A DNA stretch of 64,000 bases from Poriferisulfidus sp963668445 (GCA_963668445.1 OY764335.1:868001-932000), one strand, 5' to 3'; positions 9,370 through 20,449 are shown, counted from the first letter of the stretch. Numbers and translations: made by a program. Notes: a model not told the origin generated them from the letters alone.

Positions 9370-9900
9370 ATGGCGACGAATCTGGAAGTGCTGCAAGGCA
9401 GCGAAGACCTGGTCGAAAAAATGGTGGCGGTCAACCGTGTGGCCAAGGTGGTCAAGGGCGGCCGTCAATTCGGCTTTACGGCGCTAACCGTCGTCGGCGA
9501 CCAGAACGGACGCGTGGGCATCGGCTACGGCAAGGCGCGCGAAGTGCCGCTGGCAATTCAGAAAAGCTTGGAGAAGGCGCGGCGCGCCATGATTACGGTG
9601 CCGTTGCGCAATGGCACTTTGCATTATGCGGTCACCGGCACACATGGCGCAGCGCGGGTCTATATGCAACCGGCCGCCGAAGGCACCGGCATTATCGCCG
9701 GTGGCCCGATGCGCGCCGTGTTCGAAGTGCTGGGCGTCCATAACGTGCTGGCCAAATGCATCGGTTCGCGGAATCCGATCAATACCGTCTACGCCACGCT
9801 GAAAGGCCTGCAGTCGATCCAGTCTCCGGAAGACGTGGCCCGCAAGCTCGGCCGCCCCACTGGCGAAATCAAGGAGCGGATGCAATGGCGAAGCAATTGA
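9370..9900 (+). CDS. rpsE: 30S ribosomal protein S5
   Basis: S5 acts at the mRNA entry channel and in decoding fidelity. The 176 residues carry the double-stranded RNA-binding motif KVVKGGRQFGFTALTVVGD and GRVGIGYGKAREVP, and the C-terminal GSRNPINTVYATLKGL. A slightly long C-terminus ends inside rpmD, with a 16-base overlap. Confidence 0.97.
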   Translation: MATNLEVLQGSEDLVEKMVAVNRVAKVVKGGRQFGFTALTVVGDQNGRVGIGYGKAREVPLAIQKSLEKARRAMITVPLRNGTLHYAVTGTHGAARVYMQPAAEGTGIIAGGPMRAVFEVLGVHNVLAKCIGSRNPINTVYATLKGLQSIQSPEDVARKLGRPTGEIKERMQWRSN

Positions 9901-10067
9901 GAGTCACGCTGGTCAAGAGCCTGATCGGCTGCTTGCCGAATCATCGTGCCAGCGCACGCGGGCTCGGTCTGCGCCGTCTGCACCACACGGTGGAGGTCGA
10001 AGATACGCCGCAGAATCGCGGCATGGTGCGTCAGATCAGCTATTTGCTGAAAGTGGAGGAGGACTGA
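9885..10067 (+). CDS. rpmD: 50S ribosomal protein L30
   Basis: The 60-residue L30 begins MAKQLRVTLVKSLIG and contains the GLGLRRLHHTVEVEDTP core. The start at 9885 lies inside rpsE in another frame, so the genes overlap by 16 bases, and the stop overlaps the rplO start by one base. The tight overlap implies coupled translation. Confidence 0.95.
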   Translation: MAKQLRVTLVKSLIGCLPNHRASARGLGLRRLHHTVEVEDTPQNRGMVRQISYLLKVEED

Positions 10068-10498
10068 TGCGTCTCAATACGCTGACGCCTGCACCCGGCA
10101 GTCGCCGTTCGCGCAAGCGCGTCGGCCGCGGCATCGGAAGCGGCTACGGCAAGACGGCCGGCCGCGGGCATAAAGGGCAGAAGTCCCGCTCTGGCGGATA
10201 CCACAAGGTCGGCTTCGAAGGCGGGCAGATGCCGTTGCAGCGGCGTTTGCCGAAATCCGGATTCCGCTCCAGGCAAAAGCCTGCGGCAGAAGTCGGAACC
10301 AAGCGGCTGGTCGCCTTGGACGGCGACTTGGTGACGCTGGAAACGCTGCAGCAGGCCCGTTTGGTGCCGAAGCAGGCCGTGCGTGCTAAAATCATTCTCA
10401 ATGGTGCCTTGGACCGGGCCTTTACCGTGCAGGGGGTGGCCGTCACACGTGGCGCCCGAGCGGCCATCGAAAAGGCGCAGGGCACGATTCAGGAGTAA
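10067..10498 (+). CDS. rplO: 50S ribosomal protein L15
   Basis: L15 is a late-assembly 50S protein. The 143 residues have the glycine and arginine-rich N-terminal extension (GRGIGSGYGKTAGRGHKGQ) and FEGGQMPLQRRLPKSGF, both diagnostic. It ends three bases before secY, the usual spc order. Confidence 0.97.
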   Translation: MRLNTLTPAPGSRRSRKRVGRGIGSGYGKTAGRGHKGQKSRSGGYHKVGFEGGQMPLQRRLPKSGFRSRQKPAAEVGTKRLVALDGDLVTLETLQQARLVPKQAVRAKIILNGALDRAFTVQGVAVTRGARAAIEKAQGTIQE

Positions 10499-10501
10499 TC
10501 C

Positions 10502-11815
10502 ATGGCGCCGCCGTCCAAAGCCTCGCCGTACGCCGAACTGCGCCAGCGCATTCTGTTCGTGGTGGGCGCGCTGGTGGTCTACCGGATCGGCACCTACGTT
10601 CCGGTGCCGGGCGTGGATCCGAGTGCCTTGGCACGCTTCTTCGAAGAGCAGAGCGGCACGATCATCGACCTGTTCAACATGTTCTCCGGCGGCGCTCTGG
10701 AACGGCTCAGCATTCTGGCGTTGGGCATCATGCCATACATTTCGGCTTCCATCATCATGCAGCTGATGACGGCCGTGATTCCCAGTCTGAAGGAATTGCG
10801 CAAGGAAGGCGAGCAAGGACGGCGTCAAATCACCCAGTACACGCGTTACGGCACCCTCGCCTTGGCGACATTGCAGGCCGGCGGCGTTTCCGTGGCCCTG
10901 CAAAGCCAAGGCATCGCCATGCATGTCGGCTACGGCTTCGCTTTCACCACGATCGTGACGCTGGTGACAGGCACGATGTTCCTGATGTGGCTGGGCGAGC
11001 AGATTACCGAACGCGGCATCGGCAACGGCATTTCCCTGATCATCTTCACGAGCATCGTGGCTGGGCTGCCGACTGCTGTAGGCGGCACGCTGGAACTGGC
11101 GAGCACCGGCGAGCTGTCGTCGGCGCTGGTCGTGTTTTTGTTCTCTCTGGTGGTGGCGATTACGGCATTCGTGGTGTTCGTCGAGCGCGGCCAGCGGCGC
11201 ATCACCGTGAATTACGCGCGCCAGCAGCAGGGCCGCCACACCTCCATGCAGTCGACGCATTTGCCGTTCAAGTTGAATATGGCAGGCGTCATTCCGCCGA
11301 TCTTCGCATCCAGCATCATCCTGTTCCCAGCCACGTTCGGGCAATGGGCCGGTTCCACCGAGGGTATGGGCTGGCTGCGCGACATCTCGTCCACGCTGGC
11401 ACCCGGGCAGCCGCTGTACGTGATGTTCTATGCCATGGCCATCGTATTCTTCTGCTTTTTCTACACCGCGCTGGTGTACGACTCCCGGGATACGGCAGAC
11501 AACCTCAAGCGTTCCGGCGCGTTCATTCCCGGCATCCGGCCGGGGGAGAAGACCGCGCGTTACATCGACACGGTGATGACCCGCTTGACGGCCGTCGGGG
11601 CGCTGTACATCGTGTTCGTGTGCCTGCTGCCCGAATTCCTGATTCTGGGCTTGAATGTGCCGTTCTATTTCGGCGGCACGTCGCTGCTGATCATCGTGGT
11701 GGTGGTAATGGACTTCATTGCCCAGCTGCAAACGCACATGATGTCGCACCAGTACGAAGGCCTGCTGAAGAAGGCCGAAGCGCGTGGCGCACGTCCGCGT
11801 AGCCTATTGAGATAG
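10502..11815 (+). CDS. secY: Protein translocase subunit SecY
   Basis: SecY is the channel of the general secretory translocon in the inner membrane. The 437-residue protein shows ten hydrophobic segments; YRIGTYVPVPGVD lies near the start, the plug region FNMFSGGALERLSILALGIMPYI follows, and the cytoplasmic loop with GQRRITVNYARQQ is present. Length is typical. It is co-transcribed with the ribosomal genes, so membrane insertion capacity scales with ribosome production. Confidence 0.98.
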   Translation: MAPPSKASPYAELRQRILFVVGALVVYRIGTYVPVPGVDPSALARFFEEQSGTIIDLFNMFSGGALERLSILALGIMPYISASIIMQLMTAVIPSLKELRKEGEQGRRQITQYTRYGTLALATLQAGGVSVALQSQGIAMHVGYGFAFTTIVTLVTGTMFLMWLGEQITERGIGNGISLIIFTSIVAGLPTAVGGTLELASTGELSSALVVFLFSLVVAITAFVVFVERGQRRITVNYARQQQGRHTSMQSTHLPFKLNMAGVIPPIFASSIILFPATFGQWAGSTEGMGWLRDISSTLAPGQPLYVMFYAMAIVFFCFFYTALVYDSRDTADNLKRSGAFIPGIRPGEKTARYIDTVMTRLTAVGALYIVFVCLLPEFLILGLNVPFYFGGTSLLIIVVVVMDFIAQLQTHMMSHQYEGLLKKAEARGARPRSLLR

Positions 11816-11826
11816 GAGGAATCCCT

Positions 11827-11940
11827 ATGAAAGTTCAAGCCTCAGTTAAGCGGATTTGCCGCAATTGCAAGATCGTGCGCCGCGGCGGCGTGGTGCGGGT
11901 GATATGCAAGGTGCCGCGCCACAAGCAGCGTCAAGGCTAA
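11827..11940 (+). CDS. rpmJ: 50S ribosomal protein L36 (zinc-binding form)
   Basis: A 37-codon gene too short for most gene callers. The product carries a zinc ribbon of Cys11, Cys14, Cys27 and His32, so it is the C+ form of L36, and ends HKQRQG. An AGGAGGAAT ribosome site precedes ATG at 11827. It sits between secY and rpsM, its normal place. Confidence 0.96.
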   Translation: MKVQASVKRICRNCKIVRRGGVVRVICKVPRHKQRQG

Positions 11941-11956
11941 TGGGCGGCCGATAAGG

Positions 11957-11962
11957 TACAAT
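11957..11962 (+). promoter_or_regulatory. Possible -10 element upstream of rpsM
   Basis: TACAAT lies 26 bases before the rpsM start in the 47-base rpmJ-rpsM gap, the only noticeable spacer in this part of the ribosomal cluster. No convincing -35 box is found 16-18 bases upstream, so it may be a weak internal promoter for the alpha operon or chance. Confidence 0.25.
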
Positions 11963-11987
11963 TAACACTTTTACGCGACAAGCAGCC

Positions 11988-12344
11988 ATGGCAAGAATCG
12001 CAGGCGTCAATCTGCCGGATCACAAGCACACCGTGATTGCGCTCCAGTCCATTTACGGGATTGGGCGATCGCGTGCGGTACGGATTTGCGCATCCTGCGA
12101 TGTGGTGCCGAGCCAGCGGCTGGGCCAGCTGGACGAGGCGCAATTGGGCGCCTTGCGCGAGGCTGTCGGCACGTATGCCATCGAAGGCGATTTGCGTCGG
12201 GAAACGGCCATGAGCATCAAGCGCCTGATGGACTTGGGCTGCTACCGCGGCGTTCGCCATCGGCGCGGCCTGCCGCTGCGCGGACAGCGCACTCGAACCA
12301 ATGCACGCACCCGGAAAGGGCCGCGTCGACCCATCCGCAAGTAG
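11988..12344 (+). CDS. rpsM: 30S ribosomal protein S13
   Basis: S13 forms intersubunit bridges and contacts P-site tRNA. The 118 residues begin MARIAGVNLPDHKH, include the helix-two-turn-helix IYGIGRSRA, and end with the basic tail GQRTRTNARTRKGPRRPI. First gene of the alpha operon in the canonical order rpsM-rpsK-rpsD-rpoA-rplQ. Confidence 0.97.
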   Translation: MARIAGVNLPDHKHTVIALQSIYGIGRSRAVRICASCDVVPSQRLGQLDEAQLGALREAVGTYAIEGDLRRETAMSIKRLMDLGCYRGVRHRRGLPLRGQRTRTNARTRKGPRRPIRK

Positions 12345-12350
12345 GACGCC

Positions 12351-12758
12351 ATGGCTGCACCGAAATCCAAATCCAAATCGAGCGCGCGCACGCGCAAGAA
12401 GGATCGGCGCACCGTGACCGACGGCATCGCGCATATCCGCGCCTCGTTCAACAATACGCTGGTCACCATCACCGACTTGCAAGGGAATACGCTCTGCTGG
12501 GCCACCTCCGGCGGCTCCGGCTTCAAGGGCTCGCGCAAAAGCACGCCGTTCGCCGCGCAGATCGCCGCATCCCGAGTGGGCAAGGAGGCTTTGGAATTTG
12601 GCGTCCGCAACTTGGAAGTGCGCGTCCGCGGGCCGGGGCCGGGCCGTGAATCGGCCATGCGGGCACTGAATGCCACCGGCTTCCGCATCACCAACATCAA
12701 GGACATCACTCCGATTCCGCACAACGGCTGCCGCCCGCCGAAGCGGCGCCGCGTTTGA
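12351..12758 (+). CDS. rpsK: 30S ribosomal protein S11
   Basis: S11 sits on the 30S platform. The 135 residues contain GIAHIRASFNNTLVTITD and the C-terminal DITPIPHNGCRPPKRRRV, both diagnostic. The N-terminal ~15 residues are rich in Lys and Ser, slightly longer than usual. Six bases follow rpsM. Confidence 0.97.
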   Translation: MAAPKSKSKSSARTRKKDRRTVTDGIAHIRASFNNTLVTITDLQGNTLCWATSGGSGFKGSRKSTPFAAQIAASRVGKEALEFGVRNLEVRVRGPGPGRESAMRALNATGFRITNIKDITPIPHNGCRPPKRRRV

Positions 12759-12767
12759 GGAAGGACT

Positions 12768-13397
12768 ATGGCACGCTATCTAGGCCCCCGGTGCAAATTG
12801 ATGCGGCGCGAAGGCTCCAATCTGGAGCTCAAGTCGCCAGTGCGCGAATTGGCCAAGAAATGCAAGTTCGACGTGCCGCCCGGAAGCAAGGGCGGACGCG
12901 GCGCACGGCGCGGACGGATGACCGATTACGGCTTGCAGTTGCGTGAAAAGCAGAAACTGCGTCGCATTTACGGTGTGCTGGAGCGCCAGTTCCGCAACTA
13001 CTACAAGCGCGCCGCACGGACCAAAGGCTCGACTGGTGAGAACCTGCTTCAATTGCTGGAGCTGCGTTTGGACAACGTGGTGTACCGCATGGGCTTCGGT
13101 ACCACCCGCGCAGAATGCCGGCAAATCGTGTCGCATAAAGGCGTGCAGGTCAATGGAAAAGTGGCGAATATCCCGTCGTATTCGGTCAGTCCTGGCGATG
13201 TGATCGCTTTGCGCGACAGCGTCCAGCAGCAGGTGCGAGTTCAGGATGCCATCGGCATTGCCAAGCAACAGGGGTTGCCGGAATGGGTCGATGTCAATTT
13301 CGACAAGTTCCAAGGCACCGTCAAGCAGCGGCCGACCCGCGAAGATATCTACAAGGAAATCAACGAATCCCTGGTCGTTGAGTTCTATTCCAAGTAA
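12768..13397 (+). CDS. rpsD: 30S ribosomal protein S4
   Basis: S4 nucleates 30S assembly and represses the alpha operon in E. coli. The 209-residue protein starts MARYLGPRCKLMRREG and carries the S4 RNA-binding domain (LELRLDNVVYRMGFGTTRAE, near 98-117). Length is normal. It lies 9 bases after rpsK. Confidence 0.97.
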   Translation: MARYLGPRCKLMRREGSNLELKSPVRELAKKCKFDVPPGSKGGRGARRGRMTDYGLQLREKQKLRRIYGVLERQFRNYYKRAARTKGSTGENLLQLLELRLDNVVYRMGFGTTRAECRQIVSHKGVQVNGKVANIPSYSVSPGDVIALRDSVQQQVRVQDAIGIAKQQGLPEWVDVNFDKFQGTVKQRPTREDIYKEINESLVVEFYSK

Positions 13398-13423
13398 GGC
13401 AGCAATCTGGGAGAGACGCCGAA

Positions 13424-14422
13424 ATGTTGAGCAGCGAACTGATGGTGCCGCGTGTGGCCGAAGCCAAGTATGTGGCCGGCCGCGAGGCGCGGGTCGTATT
13501 GGAGCCGATGGAGCGCGGATTCGGGCATACGCTCGGCAACGCGTTGCGCCGCGTGCTGCTGTCGTCTATTCCGGGCTCGGCCGTAACCGAAGTCGAAATC
13601 AAGGGAGTTAAGCATGAATACGACACCTTGGATGGCGTGCGGGAAGATGTGGTGGATATCCTGCTCAACCTGAAAGGCCTTGCGATCCGCATGCATGAGC
13701 GCGTTAAGGCGGAGCTGCGCTTGCAGAAGAAAGGCCCGGGCGATGTGCTGGCAAGCGACATCGAACTGAGCCACGACGTCGAAATCGTCAACCCGGATTT
13801 CGTAATCGCCCATCTGACCGAGTCGGGCGAATTGGACATGACGCTGAAGATCGAGAAGGGACGCGGCTACGTCCCGGTGCCGACGCGCCAGTTGGAAGAC
13901 CAGTCGCATCCTATCGGCACCTTGCTTCTGGATGCCAGCTTCAGCCCGATCCGCCGCGTGGCCTACCATGTTGAGAATACCCGCGTCGAGCAGCGCACGG
14001 ACTTGGACAAGCTGGTGCTGGAACTGGAGACCAACGGCACCGTCGAGCCGGAAGACATCATTCGGCAGGCCGCCGTAATCCTAAGCGAGCAGCTGTCCGT
14101 ACTGGTGGGCCTCGAAGGCGGCGAAGTCGTGCGCCAGATGCCCGTCCATACGACGGAGGTCGCCCCAGTGTTTCGGCAGGTCATCGACGACTTGGATCTG
14201 AACCAGCGCGCCATCAACAGCCTCAAGCAGGAGAATATCTTCTTCATTGGCGATTTGGTATGCAAGAGCGAAGACGAACTGATGCGGCAGACGCCCAATA
14301 TCGGCATCAAGACCGTAACCGAGATCAAGCAGGCACTGGCTGAGAAGGAACTCATGCTGGGCATGCGCATCGAGAATTGGCCGCCGGCAGATCTGGCACG
14401 CGCACGGGTGCCGCTGTTCTAA
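13424..14422 (+). CDS. rpoA: RNA polymerase alpha subunit
   Basis: Alpha dimerises to scaffold RNA polymerase; its C-terminal domain binds UP elements and activators. The 332 residues contain the N-terminal GFGHTLGNALRRVLLSSIPG dimerisation motif, a linker near 235-250 and the alpha-CTD with NSLKQENIFFIGDLV and TPNIGIKTVTEI. Length matches the gammaproteobacterial protein. A GGGAGAGA site precedes ATG. Confidence 0.98.
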   Translation: MLSSELMVPRVAEAKYVAGREARVVLEPMERGFGHTLGNALRRVLLSSIPGSAVTEVEIKGVKHEYDTLDGVREDVVDILLNLKGLAIRMHERVKAELRLQKKGPGDVLASDIELSHDVEIVNPDFVIAHLTESGELDMTLKIEKGRGYVPVPTRQLEDQSHPIGTLLLDASFSPIRRVAYHVENTRVEQRTDLDKLVLELETNGTVEPEDIIRQAAVILSEQLSVLVGLEGGEVVRQMPVHTTEVAPVFRQVIDDLDLNQRAINSLKQENIFFIGDLVCKSEDELMRQTPNIGIKTVTEIKQALAEKELMLGMRIENWPPADLARARVPLF

Positions 14423-14434
14423 GGGGTAGGCGCA

Positions 14435-14854
14435 ATGCGACACCGCAAATCTGGCCGGCGCTTGAACCGCACCTCGGCGCATCGCCGTGCGATGTTCCGG
14501 AATATGGCGGTGTCGTTGCTGCAGCATGAAGAGATACGCACGACCTTGCCCAAGGCAAAGGAACTGCGCCGCTTCGTCGAGCCGTTGATTACCTTGGCGA
14601 AAGAAGATTCGGTGGCGAGGCGCCGGCGAGCCTTCTCCAAACTGCGGGATCGCAAGACCGTCGGCAAGCTGTTTGCCGATCTCGGGCCTGAATACCAGTC
14701 GCGGCCTGGAGGCTATGTGCGAATCCTCAAGCATGGCTACCGACCGGGAGACAACGCGCCGATGGCCTACGTCGCCTTGGTCGGCCGGAATCAAAGCGCT
14801 CCGGCAAATGTTCCGGCCCTGCCGGACGCCGGCGAACCGGAAGCCGCCTCGTAA
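14435..14854 (+). CDS. rplQ: 50S ribosomal protein L17
   Basis: L17 borders the tunnel exit. The 139 residues begin MRHRKSGRRLNRTSAHRRAMF, a clear signature, with the GYVRILKHGYRPGDNAPMA segment before a short acidic C-terminus. Last gene of the ribosomal cluster; the gene on the other side (uvrA) is convergent. Confidence 0.97.
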   Translation: MRHRKSGRRLNRTSAHRRAMFRNMAVSLLQHEEIRTTLPKAKELRRFVEPLITLAKEDSVARRRRAFSKLRDRKTVGKLFADLGPEYQSRPGGYVRILKHGYRPGDNAPMAYVALVGRNQSAPANVPALPDAGEPEAAS

Positions 14855-14861
14855 TTGCATG

Positions 14862-14880
14862 GCCCGCGGTTTCGGCGGGC
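14862..14880. terminator. Possible hairpin between rplQ and uvrA
   Basis: GCCCGC at 14862-14867 can pair with GCGGGC at 14875-14880 across a 7-base loop, in the 54-base gap between two convergent genes. There is no T-run on either side, so it would be a weak or factor-assisted terminator at best. Confidence 0.3.
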
Positions 14881-14908
14881 TCGAACTCCCTTCGGAATTG
14901 GCGCGACG

Positions 14909-17743
<2,835 letters not shown>

Positions 17744-17897
17744 GTGCCTGCTGCGGAGTGAAGCCCACTATCATACGGCAGATTGGAATTCGACGGGTCT
17801 CTGGGGCATGCCCGATTCTGGATGGCGGAACGGTTTCTGCTAACCTATAGGCGCTTCGATACGCCGTTTCGCACGTTTCCCGCACGAGTTCCTCCCA

Positions 17898-19097
17898 GTG
17901 GCTGGCTATTCGCTCAATGCGCTGGAGCGCACGGCTGTCGGCACGCTGGGCGGCATTTACGCCCTGCGCATGCTGGGCCTGTTCGTCATTCTTCCGGTCT
18001 TCGCCATCTATGCGGAAACCTTGGCCGGGTCGACACCGATGCTGGCGGGGGTCGCCGTCGGCATTTACGGGCTGACGTCGGCCCTGCTGCAAATTCCGAT
18101 GGGGTGGCTGTCCGACCGGTTCGGGCGCCGTGTCGTGGTGTTCGTGGGACTGGCCGTATTCGTGTTCGGCAGTTTGGTGGCCGCGGATGCGACGGACATC
18201 TGGCAGATGATTCTAGGGCGCGCTCTGCAAGGTGCCGGAGCGGTTTCTGCAGCGCTGACGGCGTGGGTGGCCGATCTGAGCCGGGAGGAAGTGCGTGCCA
18301 AGGTCATGGCGCTGATCGGCATCATGATCGGCCTGACTTTCATCGCCTCCCTAATCATGGGCCCTCTGCTGGCCGGAGTGGTCGGAGTGGCGGGCATTTT
18401 CGTTCTGGTGGCTGGGCTGGGCGTCTTGGGCATGGTTTTGGCGGGCACGCTGGTTCCCACAGGTCTCGATTCCGCGTACCGGGCGACTGGTGCTCGCGGC
18501 AGCGCGAGTACGGTGTTGAAGGACACGCGATTGCTGCTGCTGAGTTTCGGGGCGGCGGCGATCCATATGGTGCTGGTGGCGAATTTCATGTCGCTGCCTC
18601 TGGCAATGCGCGATCTGGCCGGCATGCCCGTGGAGGAGCACAGCCTGTTTTATTTGATTGTGCTTACCGGTTCGGCTCTGTTCCTGTTTCCAATCTTGCG
18701 TATGACGCAGTCTCGCGTGGTTGCGGGCATGCAGTGGTCCGCCTTGGGCTTGGCCGGGTGTGAGGCCTTACTGATGCTGGTGCATCACGACCAGTTTATG
18801 CTGGGAGGCGTGCTGCTGCTGTTTTTTATCGCTTTCAATCTTCTGGAAGCGCAACTGCCAACGCAGGTGTCGCGCTTGTGTCCGGCCGATCTTAAAGGGA
18901 CAGCCTTGGGGATTCTGACGACCGCGCAGTTTCTCGGGGCCTTTTTGGGCGGCGTACTGACGGGGCTGTTCATGCACTGGGGTTCGCTGGCAGGCCTGTA
19001 CGCACTGCTGGCCGGAGTGATGGTTTTCTGGGCGTGGCTGATGAATTGGCTAAAATCCGAAATGAAAGTCAAGTCGACGGCTTCTTCCATGCCTTAA
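17898..19097 (+). CDS. MFS transporter, YajR-like
   Basis: A 399-residue major facilitator superfamily permease with about 12 hydrophobic segments. The loop 2-3 motif GWLSDRFGRR (about residues 69-78) and the segment MILGRALQGAGAVSAAL match the YajR group of drug/proton antiporters, but the extra C-terminal cytoplasmic domain of E. coli YajR is absent. The start is a GTG without a strong ribosome site, chosen because it gives a normal first helix. It lies between uvrA and ssb. The substrate is unknown. Confidence 0.85.
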   Translation: MAGYSLNALERTAVGTLGGIYALRMLGLFVILPVFAIYAETLAGSTPMLAGVAVGIYGLTSALLQIPMGWLSDRFGRRVVVFVGLAVFVFGSLVAADATDIWQMILGRALQGAGAVSAALTAWVADLSREEVRAKVMALIGIMIGLTFIASLIMGPLLAGVVGVAGIFVLVAGLGVLGMVLAGTLVPTGLDSAYRATGARGSASTVLKDTRLLLLSFGAAAIHMVLVANFMSLPLAMRDLAGMPVEEHSLFYLIVLTGSALFLFPILRMTQSRVVAGMQWSALGLAGCEALLMLVHHDQFMLGGVLLLFFIAFNLLEAQLPTQVSRLCPADLKGTALGILTTAQFLGAFLGGVLTGLFMHWGSLAGLYALLAGVMVFWAWLMNWLKSEMKVKSTASSMP

Positions 19098-19142
19098 ATG
19101 GCATAAGGATTTTATTATAACTATTTAGGATATATACTAATT
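19098..19142 (+). promoter_or_regulatory. AT-rich promoter region upstream of the leader ORF and ssb
   Basis: About 45 bases of strikingly AT-rich sequence in a GC-rich genome. Possible -10 hexamers are TATAAC at 19116-19121 and TATACT at 19133-19138; -35 boxes are poor (CTTAAA or TTTTAT). This is the likely promoter of the first ssb gene. No LexA operator is recognisable. Confidence 0.5.
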
Positions 19143-19241
19143 ATGGAAAAACTATTTCATCGAAAAATTGCTTCGGCTGGCATGGTGCTGCAAGATGTCG
19201 TGCGGCAGGCGTACCGCGGCACGCATGCGGAGGCCGGATAA
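19143..19241 (+). CDS. Possible 32-residue leader peptide coupled to ssb
   Basis: A short reading frame starts at ATG 19143 just after the AT-rich promoter region and ends with TAA whose last A is the A of the first ssb ATG (TAATG). Its early codons are AT-rich, the later ones look like local coding sequence. The peptide begins MEKLFHRKIASAG and resembles nothing I know. The stop/start overlap suggests translational coupling. There is no clear Shine-Dalgarno before ATG 19143, so it may be chance. Confidence 0.35.
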   Translation: MEKLFHRKIASAGMVLQDVVRQAYRGTHAEAG

Positions 19242-19732
19242 TGGGCCGCGGCGTCAATCGAGTCACGCTGTTGGGCAACCTAGGTTCCGACCCCGATGTG
19301 CGGCAGACTCAAAGTGGCATGAGCATCTGCACGCTTTCCATAGCCACCAGCTACAACCGACGCGACCGGGACACGAACGAATGGGTCGAAGAGACCGATT
19401 GGCATCGGGTCGTGTTGTTCCAGAAACTGGCGGAAGTCGCCGAGCGCTACTTGCGCAAGGGTTCGCAAGTCTATATCGAAGGAAAGCTGAAGACACGGAA
19501 ATGGCAGGATCAGGACGGCAACAACCGCTACAGCACGGAAGTGGTGGCCGACGAAATGCAGATGCTGGGAACGCGCGGCGGCGATTCCGGGCTGCGCTCG
19601 GACCATGGCCGCGAACCGCCTCGTGAACGTGGCGGCGAACCGGTGCTGAAACAGGCCGCGCCAACTCCGGCAAACCAGCTGGGCGGCAGCGTTGGCGACG
19701 ATGACGACCTTGACGACGATATCCCGTTTTGA
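19241..19732 (+). CDS. ssb: Single-stranded DNA-binding protein (first copy)
   Basis: SSB coats single-stranded DNA in replication, recombination and repair. The 163 residues hold the N-terminal OB fold (NRVTLLGNLGSDPDVRQTQSG to STEVVADEMQMLG, about residues 6-111), a variable linker rich in Gly, Pro and Arg, and the acidic tip DLDDDIPF that docks partner proteins. The start at 19241 gives MGRGVNRVTLLG. Unusual: a second ssb follows directly in the same orientation. Confidence 0.96.
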   Translation: MGRGVNRVTLLGNLGSDPDVRQTQSGMSICTLSIATSYNRRDRDTNEWVEETDWHRVVLFQKLAEVAERYLRKGSQVYIEGKLKTRKWQDQDGNNRYSTEVVADEMQMLGTRGGDSGLRSDHGREPPRERGGEPVLKQAAPTPANQLGGSVGDDDDLDDDIPF

Positions 19733-19835
19733 AGGGTGCCAGGCGCCATCAGGCGGCAGCATTTCTTGAAATAGGTTAGAATTAGTGCCAGAAGCCGCGC
19801 ATAAAAAGGCGCCGCGGGCATGTATGCATATCATA

Positions 19836-19862
19836 TTGTTGCGGCAATGCGTTGAATATAAT
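19836..19862 (+). promoter_or_regulatory. Candidate promoter for the second ssb gene
   Basis: TTGTTG at 19836-19841 and a perfect TATAAT at 19857-19862 lie 66 bases before the start at 19928. The spacer is 15 bases, shorter than ideal, but the surrounding AT-rich patch and the position between two genes support promoter activity. A GGAGGT ribosome site is at 19915-19920. Confidence 0.5.
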
Positions 19863-19927
19863 GAAAAAACTGGCTTCATGCACCTGCTCGCAAGGAGGCG
19901 AGCGTGTGAAAGCCGGAGGTAACCCTA

Positions 19928-20425
19928 ATGTCTCGAGGAGTCAACAAAGTCATTTTAGTCGGAAATCTGGGAGCAGACCCGGAATTGCGCCAAACCAATA
20001 GCGGATTCAGCGTGTGCAACATGCGCATCGTCACCAACGATTGGCGGCGCGACAATGCCACTCAAGAACGGGTGGAGACGTCCGAATGGCACAACATCGT
20101 GCTGTTCAAGCGTCTTGCCGAGGTGGCGGAGCGTTATTTGCGGAAAGGCTCGCAGGTCTATATCGAGGGCAAATTGCGTACGCGGAAGTGGCAGGACCGG
20201 GAAGGCAACAATCGCTACAGCACGGAAGTGATTGCGGAAGAGATGCAAATGCTAGGGCCGCGGAGCGAAGGCTCCCACGAGCATCGCCGTGAAGGCTCCC
20301 ACGAGTCTCGCCGCGAAGGCAACTATGCGTCGGAATCCTCCCGCAATGCCCAAGGCAATCGGCAGAATGCGACACAGGCCGGAGCGGATGGCAACGACGA
20401 GTTCGATGACGACATCCCGTTCTGA
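19928..20425 (+). CDS. ssb: Single-stranded DNA-binding protein (second copy)
   Basis: A 165-residue SSB paralogue. The OB fold (NKVILVGNLGADPELRQTNSG) closely resembles the first copy, including an almost identical RYLRKGSQVYIEGKL segment. The linker differs: it contains two perfect-length copies of an eight-residue repeat, EGSHEHRR and EGSHESRR (20267-20314), then a Gln/Asn/Ala stretch, and ends EFDDDIPF. The two genes probably arose by tandem duplication, followed by tail divergence. Which is the replicative SSB cannot be told here. Confidence 0.96.
   Translation: MSRGVNKVILVGNLGADPELRQTNSGFSVCNMRIVTNDWRRDNATQERVETSEWHNIVLFKRLAEVAERYLRKGSQVYIEGKLRTRKWQDREGNNRYSTEVIAEEMQMLGPRSEGSHEHRREGSHESRREGNYASESSRNAQGNRQNATQAGADGNDEFDDDIPF
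20267..20314 (+). repeat. Two 24-base tandem repeats in the second ssb linker
   Basis: Units at 20267-20290 and 20291-20314 differ at only a few bases and encode EGSHEHRR and EGSHESRR, followed by a partial third unit (EGN). Such in-frame repeats in the disordered SSB linker can expand or contract without harming the OB fold. Confidence 0.85.
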
Positions 20426-20449
20426 AGCGTCGTGGCGGCGGCAGCCATA

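Noticed and set aside
10384..10392. Extended -10-like TGCTAAAAT inside rplO
   Set aside because: It lies within a conserved coding segment, has no -35 partner, and the downstream secY is tightly linked to rplO, so chance is the simpler reading.
10040..11749. 569-codon open frame antisense to rplO and secY
   Set aside because: His/Gln/Arg-rich translation typical of shadow frames opposite GC-rich genes; secY on the other strand is unambiguous.
11941..11987. S4-binding leader for the alpha operon at rpmJ-rpsM
   Set aside because: The gap is only 47 bases, too short for the known pseudoknot without including rpmJ, and no such fold was evident by eye.
17744..17897. Possible LexA operator between uvrA and the MFS gene
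   Set aside because: uvrA is SOS-regulated in E. coli, but no CTGT-N8-ACAG palindrome can be found on either strand here.
19733..19760. GGCGCC palindrome after the first ssb as a terminator
   Set aside because: The stem is only a few base pairs and no T-run follows; it does not look like an intrinsic terminator.
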